Positions 52,701 to 62,309 of a stretch of 64,000 nucleotides of DNA are shown here, piece after piece. The notes under the pieces are model-generated. The model did no database searches. It was not told the origin of the DNA and saw only the letters and a program-made list of their open reading frames with translations. The DNA lies in contig NZ_JAUASX010000002.1 in assembly GCF_030345715.1 (NCBI RefSeq), forward strand, positions 248,001-312,000. The letters run 5' to 3'. The position numbers and the translations under genes were made by a program. The stretch comes from Solimonas sp. SE-A11 (GTDB taxonomy: Bacteria > Pseudomonadota > Gammaproteobacteria > Nevskiales > Nevskiaceae). Each line of letters opens with the position of its first letter. Position 1 is the stretch's first letter.

Positions 52701-54020
52701 ATGCGCATGGAGCAGCACCACCCTGCCCGCAAAGCCGCGGTCGCCCTGTTGATGGGCCTCGCCCTGTGGTCCACCGCCGCGTTGGCCGCACCGGGCGACC
52801 CGCTAGGGCCGCCCTTGGCCGTGAACACCTACCAAGCCGGCGCCGAGCGCATCACGGCACTAGCGGCCAGCCAGGCAGACTTTCGCGTATTCTGGGTCAG
52901 CAGCACCGCCAGCTCCGTGCACTCCTTCCAGACACGCTACGACAGCGTGGGCAACCCGTTGACCGGGGACGTCGCGGTTCCCGGCTACTCCGGCGTGGGC
53001 GACGCTGCCTCCGCGCCGGATGGCCGCCATGTGATCATCAGCTATGGCTACGATGGCAACCGCGCCCGCTTGGTGGGGCGGCGCTACGCCTCGGACGGTT
53101 CGATGGTCGGCAGCGACTTCGAGATCACCGATCCGCTCGACACCGTCGGCGTGCTCACCACCGGCTTCCCGCGGGTGGCAATGAACGCCGCCGGCGACTT
53201 CGTCGTGGTCTGGGGCCAGGGCAAGCCCAGCGCCAACTCGGGCCCGACCTGCAACGGCGGCTTCGGCGCGCCGCGCACCTGCCTGGGGAGCTACCAGACC
53301 AAGATCCTTGCGCGCCGCTACACCGATGGCGGCATGAGCGCCCAGCCCATCGTCACGGTGGACAGCGCCAGCTTCACGACTGCACTGGTCTACGGCCTCG
53401 GCGCCGAGGCCCTGGGGCCAGAGATCAGCTATCCCTCGGTCGCCCTGGCCAATAACGGCAGCTATGCCGTGTCCTGGACCTCCAATTCCGAGATCAGCCC
53501 CCTGGTCCGACAGCGCCAGGTCAAGCTGCGGCACTACCCTGCCTCTGGTGCAGTGCCGCTGGCGCGCACGGTGGAAGACGCGACGACTCTCGCCGGATCG
53601 CAGGTCGTGTTCGACGGCATGGGCAATTCGGTGGTGGTGTTCCGCAAGCACGCCTTTGGCAACCAGAGCGCCGCGAGCCTCTGGCTCCGGCGCTACTCCA
53701 CTTCCAGCCACAACGCATTAGGCCCCGCCCTGCGTGTGGATACAGGCTTACAGATGCAACAGGAGGATCAGCTCGCCGCGGCCTCCGACGGCAATGGCTC
53801 GGTGGTAGTGGCCTGGACCGATCCCGCAGGCGTCTACTTTCAGCGCTATGCAGCGGGCGGTGCAGCAGCCGGCGGTAACGTCAAGGTGAGTGTCGGCGGC
53901 GTCACTCACCGCAGTGCGAAAATTGCCTGGGGCAGTGGCCGCTTCATGATCGGCTGGACCCAGTCCCTCGACCCGTACAGCCAATCGGATGTGAAGGCTC
54001 GCCTGTACGAAGGGCCCTAG
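52701..54020 (+). CDS. secreted propeller-like repeat protein, unknown
   Basis: A 439-residue exported protein with a signal peptide (about 1-30, ending AALAA). It has about five or six repeats of a pattern like VAMNAAGDFVVVWG...RRYxxxG: DGRHVIISYGYDG...RRYASDG, AGDFVVVWGQ...RRYTDGG, NGSYAVSWTSN...HYPASG, MGNSVVVFRK...RRYSTSS and NGSVVVAWTD...QRYAAGG, which suggests a beta-propeller. No catalytic site is visible. Start ATG at 52701 with GGAGGA upstream. It ends only three bases before the convergent gene. Confidence 0.75.
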   Translation: MRMEQHHPARKAAVALLMGLALWSTAALAAPGDPLGPPLAVNTYQAGAERITALAASQADFRVFWVSSTASSVHSFQTRYDSVGNPLTGDVAVPGYSGVGDAASAPDGRHVIISYGYDGNRARLVGRRYASDGSMVGSDFEITDPLDTVGVLTTGFPRVAMNAAGDFVVVWGQGKPSANSGPTCNGGFGAPRTCLGSYQTKILARRYTDGGMSAQPIVTVDSASFTTALVYGLGAEALGPEISYPSVALANNGSYAVSWTSNSEISPLVRQRQVKLRHYPASGAVPLARTVEDATTLAGSQVVFDGMGNSVVVFRKHAFGNQSAASLWLRRYSTSSHNALGPALRVDTGLQMQQEDQLAAASDGNGSVVVAWTDPAGVYFQRYAAGGAAAGGNVKVSVGGVTHRSAKIAWGSGRFMIGWTQSLDPYSQSDVKARLYEGP

Positions 54021-54023
54021 TGT

Positions 54024-54920
54024 CTAGCGCGCGGCCACCTGCAGGCGCCGGTACTGGCTGCGCTTGATGCTGACGTATTCCTCGCGCGTGCCCTCCTCCT
54101 TGAGCTGGCGCGGGTACTGTTCCACCGCATCCAGCCAGCGTTGCAGGCTGCGCTCGAAGCGCTGGCTTTGCGGCGTCGCCTGCTCCGCCAGGTGCGATTC
54201 CAGCGCCAGGTAGTAGCGCATGGCGTTGCGCTCGATGCCGCCGCGCATGCCGCCGATATAGCCGTCGCCCTGCGGCGTGAAGCCCACCTTGTTGCGGCCC
54301 TTGGTGCTGAGGTACGCCTGCGTCGCCATGCGCGAGGTGAAACTGGGCACGTAGGAATAGGAAAAATGCAGGAAGGTCTGGCCCTCGTCCGTCGGTACCG
54401 CCTCCACCAGGATACGGTAGTCACGCGTACCCACGGGGCCCTTGTCCGCCTCCAGGCGCAACTGCAGGAAGCCGTCATCGGCCTGCAGGCGGCGGAATTC
54501 GAACTCGGCGTAATACGGCGCCTCGGCCGAGGCATCCAGGCGCGTACCCAGGCTCATGCCGAGCTTCGGCGCGGCGCTGTCGCCCAGCACGCGGCAGCCG
54601 GCAACGTTGGGATGAACCATCAACGCCTCACACCAGTTCTCGGGACTGGCCAGCGCGGCACTCACCTGCGGCAGCGGCTTGCTGATCACAGCGTGTACTT
54701 CACCCTTCAGGGCGCCACCGGACTCTGCAGATTGCAGGATGATCGGCCGCTTGAAAGGGCTGTCGCGCAAGCGCTCAGCGCTGGCCTGGTAGGTGGTTAG
54801 CAGCGCGGATTTCGCACTGTCCGCGGGCGCTGCTAAGGTGGCGACGCCCCAGGTGGCGCCCAGCAGCCAGAGGGATGAAACCGCGAGGGACCGGATTCTG
54901 TTCGGGGATTGCATGCTCAT
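54024..54920 (-). CDS. START/SRPBCC-like periplasmic protein
   Basis: A 298-residue protein with a signal peptide (about 1-31). The body resembles START/SRPBCC lipid-binding domains: GEVHAVISKPLPQVSAALAS, NVAGCRVL, YAEFEFRRLQADDGFLQLRL, GTRDYRILVEAVP and TFLHFSYSYVP. Such domains carry hydrophobic ligands. The start ATG at 54920 is preceded by GAGG. Frames continuing to 55007 are rejected. It stands alone between a convergent gene and a coiled-coil protein gene in the same direction. Confidence 0.72.
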   Translation of the reverse strand: MSMQSPNRIRSLAVSSLWLLGATWGVATLAAPADSAKSALLTTYQASAERLRDSPFKRPIILQSAESGGALKGEVHAVISKPLPQVSAALASPENWCEALMVHPNVAGCRVLGDSAAPKLGMSLGTRLDASAEAPYYAEFEFRRLQADDGFLQLRLEADKGPVGTRDYRILVEAVPTDEGQTFLHFSYSYVPSFTSRMATQAYLSTKGRNKVGFTPQGDGYIGGMRGGIERNAMRYYLALESHLAEQATPQSQRFERSLQRWLDAVEQYPRQLKEEGTREEYVSIKRSQYRRLQVAAR

Positions 54921-55028
54921 ATCTGACCGAGCCTCGAGATGGAGGTTCGCAGGCTTCATGCTCCTGCAACAACATGAACACCGCATGAAGCGTGCCGCCG
55001 TCCCCACGGCGGCACGTGGCAGGTCAGC

Positions 55029-55487
55029 TTAGCTTTTTCGCGCCGTCTTACCAGCCGCTTTCGCCACCGTTTTCTTCGCGGGAGCCTTCTTGGCTGCCGC
55101 CTTCTTCACGGCAGGCTTCTTCCCCACCGGCTTGCCGGCCGCGTTCTTCTTCGCAGCCGCCTTCTTCGGCGCCGGAGCCACCTCGGCCTCGTTCTCTTCC
55201 ATCACACGCTTGATGTGCTGCGCGTCTTCCAGATTCTCGATCTGGTCGGAGACCAGGTCGCCGATCTGCTGGTTGATGCGGCGGATCGCGTCATAGACCA
55301 TGGTGGCGGCCTGGCGGTTGCGCTCGCGCAGTGCCAGCTTGTCCTCGTTCAGCACGCCGGCGCGCTCCAGCAGTTCGAACGGCAGGTCGGCGATCTGCTG
55401 GTGGATCTGGCCAATGGAGCTGACGGCGCGGTCGATGGCCTGCTGCAGGGAATCCTTCAGCAGCTCGAGTTTCTGCAACTTGCTCAT
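55029..55487 (-). CDS. coiled-coil protein with histone H1-like Lys/Ala tail
   Basis: A 152-residue protein. The first 95 residues are helical with heptads (KLELLKDSLQQAIDRAVSSI, IRRINQQIGDLVSDQIENLE); the rest is a Lys/Ala/Pro tail (PKKAAAKK, KKPAVKKAAAKKAPAKK). The layout resembles AlgP and the phasin-like PhaF of Pseudomonas, which bind DNA by the tail. The tail is low-complexity, so homology cannot be inferred from it. Start ATG at 55487. Confidence 0.72.
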   Translation of the reverse strand: MSKLQKLELLKDSLQQAIDRAVSSIGQIHQQIADLPFELLERAGVLNEDKLALRERNRQAATMVYDAIRRINQQIGDLVSDQIENLEDAQHIKRVMEENEAEVAPAPKKAAAKKNAAGKPVGKKPAVKKAAAKKAPAKKTVAKAAGKTARKS

Positions 55488-55665
55488 GCTTGTTCCTGTG
55501 GCATCGCAATATCGGGGCTTGTAGGGTGGACTGTACCCGAGCCCCGTGACGGATGACGATGGGCGGGGAGACCACCCCTGCGTCCCCAGGGCCAAGCCCA
55601 CGCCCGTACACCGAAACCCGGGGTTTCGCCACACCCGTGGCCCAAGGCATTGATTTGACTGCTGT

Positions 55666-55686
55666 GCTAACGTAGCCAGTGTTAGC
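55666..55686. promoter_or_regulatory. candidate operator of the FabR/DesT-like repressor
   Basis: Perfect arms GCTAAC (55666-55671) and GTTAGC (55681-55686) separated by nine bases, 14 bases before the start at 55701. It resembles the symmetric sites bound by fatty-acid-responsive TetR repressors, here most likely for autorepression. The rest of 55488-55700 holds no gene I can see. Confidence 0.6.
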
Positions 55687-55700
55687 CGAACCTGCAGTCG

Positions 55701-56378
55701 ATGACCACCCGTACTCCCCGCTCCCGTGCCGGCGCCGAAGACAGCGCGCTGGTGACCCGCTCCGAGCGCAAGCAGCGCACGCGCGGCGCCCTGCTCGACG
55801 CTGCCCTGCAGCTCATGAGCGAGGGTCGCAGTTTCACCAGCCTCGGACTGCGCGAGATCACGCGCGAAGCCGGCGTGGTGCCCACCTCGTTCTACCGCCA
55901 CTTCCGCGACATGGACGAGCTGGGCCTGGCCCTGGTGGAGGAAAGCGGCCTGACGCTGCGCCGGATGCTGCGCGAGGCGCGCAAGCAAGGTCGCCCCGAC
56001 ACGGACATGGTCCGGCGCTCGGTGGAGGTCTACAAGGAATACGTCGAGGCCAATCGCCTGCAGTTCTTCTTCATCTCCGGCGAACGCCATGGCGGCTCGC
56101 CAGTGATCCGCCGCGCGGTGCGCAACGAGGCGACGCATTTCATCAACGAGATGGCCGAGGACATCCGCCAGCTCAACATCGCGCCGCGCTTGTCCTTTGC
56201 CTCGCTGCAGATGATCTGCAACCTGATCGTCTCGACGATGATGCAGGCCGCCACCGACATCCTCGACCTGCCGGCCAACCAGCCCCAGGCGCACCGCGAG
56301 TTGACCGATTTCCTGGTCAAGCAGCTGCGCGTGATCTTCCTGGGTGCGATGCAGTGGAAGGAAAAGCCGCTGGTTTGA
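55701..56378 (+). CDS. FabR/DesT-like TetR-family repressor
   Basis: A 225-residue regulator. RSFTSLGLREITREAGVVPTSF then YRHFRDMDELGLALVEESG (about 50-90) matches E. coli FabR and Pseudomonas DesT almost position by position, and a C-terminal helical domain follows. FabR represses fabA/fabB and DesT represses acyl-lipid desaturases, in response to acyl-CoA saturation. No such genes adjoin it here; the nearest are a Bcr/CflA pump and a dioxygenase on the other strand. A symmetric operator sits just upstream. Confidence 0.88.
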   Translation: MTTRTPRSRAGAEDSALVTRSERKQRTRGALLDAALQLMSEGRSFTSLGLREITREAGVVPTSFYRHFRDMDELGLALVEESGLTLRRMLREARKQGRPDTDMVRRSVEVYKEYVEANRLQFFFISGERHGGSPVIRRAVRNEATHFINEMAEDIRQLNIAPRLSFASLQMICNLIVSTMMQAATDILDLPANQPQAHRELTDFLVKQLRVIFLGAMQWKEKPLV

Positions 56379-56411
56379 GCCCGCCCCTCTCCCGTCGGGG
56401 ATAGGACAAGC

Positions 56412-57578
56412 TCAGGGCCTCTTCGGCGCCAGCACCCGCAGCATCACGTTGGCCCCCAGGGCACAGCAGGCCAGCACCGCCGCCATCGGCAGGGCCGTGC
56501 CGTCATGCCAGGAGCCCGCGACGGCCGCCGACAGCGCGGCAGCCCCGTACTGAACCATGCCCAGCGCGGCAGCCGCCGTGCCGGCATTGTTCTCGAACGG
56601 CGCCATCGCCAGCGCGGTGGAGTTGGGGAACACCAGGCCCATCGAGGCGATACACAGGAACAGGGGCACCAGGATCGCCGGCAGTCCGCCCCGGCCGATC
56701 AGCACCACGGCCAACAGCGCGAGCCCCGCCACGGCGTGCGTCAGCAGCGCGCCGCGCAACACCTGCTCCAGGGAGAAATGGTCGAGCAGGCGGCCGTTGA
56801 GCTGCGTGGCGGCGATCAGGCCGAAGGCATTGGCCCCGAACAGCCAGCCGAAGTGCTCCGCCGGCACCTTGAACAACTCGATGAAGACGAAGGGCGCCGC
56901 GGCGATGTAGGCGAACATGCCGGCCTGCGCCAACGCCCCGCCCAGCGCGTTGGACAGGAATGTCCGGTTCGAGAACACGCTGCCGTAGCCGCCACGGGGG
57001 CCACCACGGGGCTTGCCGGTCTCCGGCAGCATGCGCCAGGCGGCCATCAGGGTGCCAACGGCGAACAGCATCAGCCCGGCGAAAATCCAGCGCCAGCCGA
57101 ACCCCACGAGCACCCATCCACCCACCAGCGGTGCCAGGATTGGCGCCAGCCCCATCACCAGCATCAGCAGCGCGAATACCTTGGCCGCGGCCTTGGGCTC
57201 GAACAGGTCACGCACCACCGCGCGCGACACCACGATGGCGCTGCCCCCGCCCAGGGCCTGCAGTGCGCGGAACCCCATCAGCGCTTCGATCCGCCAGGCC
57301 AGGGCACAGCCCAGCGACGCCAGGGTGTAGAGCGCCAGGCCGGCGTACAGCGGCCGCTTGCGGCCATAGCGATCGATCAGCGGGCCGTAGATCAGCTGCC
57401 CCAGCACCAGCCCGGCGAAGTAGGCCGACAGCGTGAACTGCGCCTGCCCCTGCGACGCCGCCAGTTCCTTGGCCAACGTCGGCAGGGCCGGCAGGTACAT
57501 ATCGATCGACATCGGGCCGATCGCGATGGCGATGCCCAGGACCAGGATCAGTCGTCGGTGCCGCGTCGTAAGCTGCAT
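56412..57578 (-). CDS. Bcr/CflA-family multidrug efflux MFS transporter
   Basis: A 388-residue 12-helix membrane protein. MSIDMYLPALPTLAKELAAS after TM1 is the Bcr/CflA signature, and GQLIYGPLIDRYGRKRPLYAG is motif A. The family exports drugs such as bicyclomycin, sulfathiazole or chloramphenicol; the substrate is unknown here. It starts eight bases after the DODA-type dioxygenase stop and is probably co-transcribed with it. Confidence 0.92.
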   Translation of the reverse strand: MQLTTRHRRLILVLGIAIAIGPMSIDMYLPALPTLAKELAASQGQAQFTLSAYFAGLVLGQLIYGPLIDRYGRKRPLYAGLALYTLASLGCALAWRIEALMGFRALQALGGGSAIVVSRAVVRDLFEPKAAAKVFALLMLVMGLAPILAPLVGGWVLVGFGWRWIFAGLMLFAVGTLMAAWRMLPETGKPRGGPRGGYGSVFSNRTFLSNALGGALAQAGMFAYIAAAPFVFIELFKVPAEHFGWLFGANAFGLIAATQLNGRLLDHFSLEQVLRGALLTHAVAGLALLAVVLIGRGGLPAILVPLFLCIASMGLVFPNSTALAMAPFENNAGTAAAALGMVQYGAAALSAAVAGSWHDGTALPMAAVLACCALGANVMLRVLAPKRP

Positions 57579-57586
57579 GAGGGGCT

Positions 57587-58393
57587 TCAGGCCGCCCTGG
57601 CCGCGGCCATGGCAGGTTCGGTGAATTGGTAGACATCCATCGCCAGGACCTCGTGGGTGACGCCGCCAAAGCGGCGATCGGCTACGGCGCCCTCGCCCGC
57701 CGCGCCCAGCGCGACGAACAATGGCAGCAGGTGTTCTTCCGTGGGATGCGCGCGGGCCGCCTGCGGAGCGCGGCGACGGTAATCCAGCAGGGCCTCGATG
57801 TCACCTTCCGCGAGACGTTCGGCGAACCACTGCTGGAACTCGGCGACATAGGGCGCGATCTCGCCGCTCTCCTCGAAGCGCACCTCGTGCAGGTTGTGCG
57901 TCAGGCTGCCGGAGCCCAGCACCAGCACGTCCTCCGCGCGCAGCGCCTGCAGGGCCCGGCCCAGCCGGTAGTGATGCTCCGGGCCCAGGCGCGGCTGCAG
58001 CGCCAGCGGCACCACCGGCACGTCGGCCTGCGGGTAGAACTCGCGCAGCGGCACCCAGACACCATGGTCCAGGCCACGCTCCACGCCGTGCACCTCGAAG
58101 CCCGAAGCGGACAGCAGTTCCGCGGCCCGTCGCGCCACGGCGGGCTCGCCGGGCGCGGGGTACTGGATGCGGAACAGCGGCTCGGGAAAGCCGCCGAAGT
58201 CGTGGATGGTCTCCGGCTGCGGCGCCGCGCCCACCGCCGGGGCACTGGTCAGCCAGTGGGCGGAAGCCACCACTACCGCCCGGGGGCGCGGCAGCCCGGC
58301 CGCCAGCCCGCGCCAGGCCGTGCCGGTGTCGCCGCCGCCCAGTGCCAGCATCGGCGAACCGTGGGAAACGAAAATGGCGGGCAGGCGGACCAT
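57587..58393 (-). CDS. DODA-type extradiol aromatic ring-opening dioxygenase (LigB superfamily, class III)
   Basis: A 268-residue metal-dependent dioxygenase. SHGSPMLAL near the N-terminus, ASAHWLT, and LGSGSLTHNLHEVRF carry metal-binding and active-site histidines, and YPQADVPVVPLALQPR matches the family. Members such as E. coli YgiD cleave DOPA or other catechols. Start ATG at 58393 with AGGAGTC upstream. It precedes a Bcr/CflA pump. Confidence 0.9.
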   Translation of the reverse strand: MVRLPAIFVSHGSPMLALGGGDTGTAWRGLAAGLPRPRAVVVASAHWLTSAPAVGAAPQPETIHDFGGFPEPLFRIQYPAPGEPAVARRAAELLSASGFEVHGVERGLDHGVWVPLREFYPQADVPVVPLALQPRLGPEHHYRLGRALQALRAEDVLVLGSGSLTHNLHEVRFEESGEIAPYVAEFQQWFAERLAEGDIEALLDYRRRAPQAARAHPTEEHLLPLFVALGAAGEGAVADRRFGGVTHEVLAMDVYQFTEPAMAAARAA

Positions 58394-58549
58394 GAGGGAC
58401 TCCTGTCTCATGAAGGGGGTACCAGCATGCGCCCCACCACGCCCGCGATGAATCCCCGTTTGTTGAATAGAGATTTCAGACTATTTGAAGCATCACGCAT
58501 TTGGGCACGGCCAATCTGCGGTATCTTGCGGGAAACATGGGGGATTTCG

Positions 58550-59752
58550 ATGGGCGCCGAGCGGCACCGCCGCAGCCTTGCAGCAGGGGAAACGCTGTTC
58601 CGAGAGGGCGATGGAGGTCACGAGGCCTACGTCATCGAGACCGGCTGCGTGGAAATCTTCACCGGTGCCTTCGAAACCCGCCGCAGCATCGCGCGCCTCG
58701 GCGCGGACGAGATTTTCGGCGAAATGACCCTGCTGGGCGGCCACACCCGGCTGGCCTCCGCCGTGGCGACAGAAGCCACCTCGCTGATCGTCATCAGCCA
58801 CGAATACCTGGAGGAACGCGTGCTGGCGGCCGACCCGCTGCTGCGCCACCTGCTGCGCGTGGTGATCGCCCGCACCCGCGACAACGTGCTGCGCCTGGGC
58901 CAGAACACCAGCGACCAGGGCGCCGGCGTTTCCGGCACTCCCCATGCCACGGCCGACCGCCAGGCGGCGCTGCAGCACCTGCGCCTGGAACAGGCCATGG
59001 CCACGGCCCTGGAGCAGAAGGAATTCCAGCTGCACCTGCAGCCCATCGTGCGGCTGGGCGATGGCCGCCCCGCCGGCTTCGAGGCCCTGATCCGCTGGAT
59101 CCGTCCCGATGGCAGCCGGGTGTCACCCGGCGAGTTCATCCCGGTGGCCGAGCAGAGCGAGCTGATCTACGTGCTGGGCCACTGGATCATCCGCGAATCC
59201 TGCCGCTGCCTGGCCGAGCTGGACCGGCTCGCCCCAGGGGCCGCCCCCTTCCTGAGCCTGAACCTGTCCCTGCGCCAGTTCGACGACCCCGCCCTGTTCC
59301 CGGTGCTGGAGGCCGCCCTGGCCGACAGCGGCCTGGAGCCGCGGCGCCTGCGCCTGGAGATCACCGAATCCATGATCGCCCGCGACGCCGACGCCACCCT
59401 GAGGCTGCTGCAGCGCTGCAAGGCCCTGGGCGCCAAGCTGTCGGTGGACGACTTCGGCACCGGCTACAGCTCCCTGTCCTACCTGCAGCGCCTGCCGGTG
59501 GACTGCCTGAAGCTGGACCGCAGCTTCATCAGCGAGCTGGAGACCAGCCCCGCCGCCACCCGCATCGTTGGCGCCGTGGCCCGGCTGGCCCACGAGCTGG
59601 GCATGGAAACGGTGGCCGAGGGCATCGAGACCCCGGGCCAGGCGGCCCTCTGCCGTGAGCTGGGGGTGGACTACGGCCAGGGCTTCCACTGGTCGCCGGC
59701 CGTGCCCCTGGAGCGGGCGGCCCAGGTCCTATCCCCCGGCCAAGCCGCCTGA
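58550..59752 (+). CDS. cyclic-nucleotide-binding domain plus EAL c-di-GMP phosphodiesterase
   Basis: A 400-residue cytoplasmic protein. The N-terminal cNMP-binding domain (about 5-125, LAAGETLFREGDGGHEAYVI and FGEMTLLGGHTRLAS) is joined to an EAL domain (about 150-395). The EAL residues appear intact: FEALIRW, NLSLRQF, LEITES, DDFGTGYSSLSYL, LKLDRSFI, VAEGIET and QGF. It should hydrolyse c-di-GMP to pGpG, with activity set by cAMP or cGMP binding. Start ATG at 58550 with GGGGGA upstream. Confidence 0.9.
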   Translation: MGAERHRRSLAAGETLFREGDGGHEAYVIETGCVEIFTGAFETRRSIARLGADEIFGEMTLLGGHTRLASAVATEATSLIVISHEYLEERVLAADPLLRHLLRVVIARTRDNVLRLGQNTSDQGAGVSGTPHATADRQAALQHLRLEQAMATALEQKEFQLHLQPIVRLGDGRPAGFEALIRWIRPDGSRVSPGEFIPVAEQSELIYVLGHWIIRESCRCLAELDRLAPGAAPFLSLNLSLRQFDDPALFPVLEAALADSGLEPRRLRLEITESMIARDADATLRLLQRCKALGAKLSVDDFGTGYSSLSYLQRLPVDCLKLDRSFISELETSPAATRIVGAVARLAHELGMETVAEGIETPGQAALCRELGVDYGQGFHWSPAVPLERAAQVLSPGQAA

Positions 59753-59838
59753 GGCGGTCGGTGCCCCGCTATGGAGCACGGAATCGTTTGATTCACCTTG
59801 AGATTCGCCCCCAGCGCTGGTAGGATGCGCGCCCTCAT

Positions 59839-59860
59839 GCCCCGCCTGCGCGGGGCTTTT
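59839..59860 (+). terminator. short hairpin with T tail before infC
   Basis: Arms GCCCCGC (59839-59845) and GCGGGGC (59850-59856) followed by TTTT. A modest terminator for the EAL gene, 24 bases before infC, or a leader structure of infC. Confidence 0.5.
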
Positions 59861-59883
59861 CGGCTTGACGCGGGAGATGAACC

Positions 59884-60405
59884 ATCGCAGCAGAACGTGA
59901 AGACCGGCGCAACGGACAGATCAATGTACCCCGCGTACGCGTGATCGGAGCCGATGGCGAACAGGTCGGCATCATGCTCACCCGCGACGCCATCGCCAAG
60001 GCCGAAGCGGATGGCCTGGACCTGGTGGAAGTGTCTCCCAACGCGGAGCCGCCGGTCTGCAAAATCATGGATTACGGCAAGTACCTTTATGCAAAGGACA
60101 AGGCCGCCCATGCTGCGAAGCGCAAGCAGAAGCAGATCCAGGTCAAAGAAGTGAAGTTCCGGCCAGCCACCGAGGAAGGCGACTACCAGACCAAGCTGCG
60201 CAACATCACGCGCTTCCTGGAAGAAGGCGACAAGGTGAAGGTCACGATCCGCTTCCGCGGCCGTGAAATGGCTCACTCCGAGCTGGGCATGGAAATCATG
60301 AACCGTCTCAAGACGGAACTGGATGCGCTGGCCCTGGTCGAGCAGCATCCGAAGATGGAAGGCCGCCAGTCGGTCATGGTGATCGCTCCGCGCAAGCGGG
60401 TGTAA
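59884..60405 (+). CDS. infC: translation initiation factor IF-3, starting at the rare codon ATC
   Basis: A 173-residue IF-3 with both domains: [20 protein letters not shown] then [24 protein letters not shown] (N-domain) and [17 protein letters not shown] with [19 protein letters not shown] (C-domain). The family's conserved N-terminal residues begin right after ATC at 59884. The nearest upstream ATG (59878) is out of frame and hits a stop after seven codons, and the first ATG in frame (59973) would lose much of the N-domain. Rare starts of this type let IF-3 repress its own translation. GGGAG lies about 8 bases upstream. No thrS precedes it. Confidence 0.95.
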   Translation: MAAEREDRRNGQINVPRVRVIGADGEQVGIMLTRDAIAKAEADGLDLVEVSPNAEPPVCKIMDYGKYLYAKDKAAHAAKRKQKQIQVKEVKFRPATEEGDYQTKLRNITRFLEEGDKVKVTIRFRGREMAHSELGMEIMNRLKTELDALALVEQHPKMEGRQSVMVIAPRKRV

Positions 60406-60422
60406 ACCACAAGTTTTTACGG

Positions 60423-60478
60423 CCTTGCACCCCGGTGCAGGGCTGGAAAAAAGAGAAGTCCTGCCGGCTACCGGCAGG
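60423..60478 (+). promoter_or_regulatory. hairpins in the infC-rpmI leader (candidate L20 control site)
   Basis: Two hairpins: CCTTGCACC/GGTGCAGGG at 60423-60442 and the perfect CCTGCCGG-CTA-CCGGCAGG at 60460-60478. They lie between infC and rpmI, where L20 represses the operon in many bacteria. The later stretch before rpmI contains a clear AAGGAG. Assignment is by position only. Confidence 0.4.
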
Positions 60479-60540
60479 CCCGGTCAGCTCCCCAGGGCGG
60501 GGATGTGAAACCGGCAATCGAAAGCTTTAAGGAGTAAGAA

Positions 60541-60738
60541 ATGCCCAAGATGAAAACCATCAAGAGCGCCGCGAAGCGCTTTGCCAAGACTGGCAAAGGC
60601 GGCTTCAAGCGCGGTCACTCGCACAAGCGCCATATCCTGACCAAGAAGTCCGGCAAGCGGATCCGTCAGCTGCGCGGTGAAGCCCAGGTGCACAGCTCAG
60701 ACGTGCGTGAAGTTGCGCACATGCTGCCCTACGCCTAA
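60541..60738 (+). CDS. rpmI: 50S ribosomal protein L35
   Basis: A 65-residue, very basic protein that begins [18 protein letters not shown] and contains [19 protein letters not shown], the L35 signature. Length is exactly that expected. It is followed by rplT after 11 bases. The order infC-rpmI-rplT is the usual one. Confidence 0.97.
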   Translation: MPKMKTIKSAAKRFAKTGKGGFKRGHSHKRHILTKKSGKRIRQLRGEAQVHSSDVREVAHMLPYA

Positions 60739-60749
60739 GGAGAACGACT

Positions 60750-61109
60750 ATGGCACGCGTCAAACGTGGTGTTACCGCTCGCGCAAAGCACAAGAAAGTC
60801 CTGAAGAAGGCCAAGGGTTACTACGGCGCAAAATCGCGCACGTATCGCTCGGCCAAGCAGCAGGTCATCAAGTCCGGCCAGTACGCCTTCCGCGATCGTC
60901 GCGTGAAGAAGCGCGAGTTCCGCGCCCTCTGGATCATCCGTATCGGTGCCGCCTCCCAGGAACTGGGCCTGGCCTACAGCCGATTTATCAACGGGCTCGC
61001 CAAGGCTGGCGTCGCCCTGGATCGCAAGGTTCTCGCTGACCTCGCCATGCACGACAAGCCGGCTTTCGCCAAGCTCGTCGAGCAGGCCAAGGCCCAGCTC
61101 GCCGCTTAA
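60750..61109 (+). CDS. rplT: 50S ribosomal protein L20
   Basis: A 119-residue L20: [20 protein letters not shown] at the start, [20 protein letters not shown] and [18 protein letters not shown] further on. L20 binds 23S rRNA early in assembly and represses the infC-rpmI-rplT mRNA in many bacteria. A strong hairpin-T tract at 61139-61169 follows. Confidence 0.97.
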   Translation: MARVKRGVTARAKHKKVLKKAKGYYGAKSRTYRSAKQQVIKSGQYAFRDRRVKKREFRALWIIRIGAASQELGLAYSRFINGLAKAGVALDRKVLADLAMHDKPAFAKLVEQAKAQLAA

Positions 61110-61138
61110 TCGCAGCGAACCGTCGTAGATCCGAATCA

Positions 61139-61169
61139 GGGGGACGGCACACAGCCGTTCCCCTTTTTT
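61139..61169 (+). terminator. terminator/attenuator between rplT and pheS
   Basis: Arms GGGGGACGGC (61139-61148) and GCCGTTCCCC (61154-61163) with one G-T pair, followed by TTTTTT. It should end most ribosomal transcripts. It is at the place of the E. coli pheM attenuator, but no Phe-rich leader peptide is found. Confidence 0.85.
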
Positions 61170-61206
61170 GTTTGTTTTTCACCAACCACAGATCAGTATC
61201 GCAAGC

Positions 61207-61238
61207 GTTCCCCCTCTCCCGCCGGTGGGAGAGGGAAC
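61207..61238. repeat. GTTCCCCCTCTCCC hairpin before pheS
   Basis: Arms GTTCCCCCTCTCCC (61207-61220) and GGGAGAGGGAAC (61227-61238) with bulged C residues and a six-base loop. There is no T tract. The CCCTCTCCCGCCGG sequence resembles intergenic repeats common in related gammaproteobacteria. Confidence 0.5.
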
Positions 61239-61264
61239 AGAAGCATGTCGACGACTGGCATTGA

Positions 61265-62287
<1,023 letters not shown>

Positions 62288-62309
62288 ACCCCATCAGAAG
62301 AATAGCCAC

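Noticed and set aside
61110-61138. pheM-like leader peptide before the attenuator
   Set aside because: No start codon with Phe codons occurs between the rplT stop and the hairpin.
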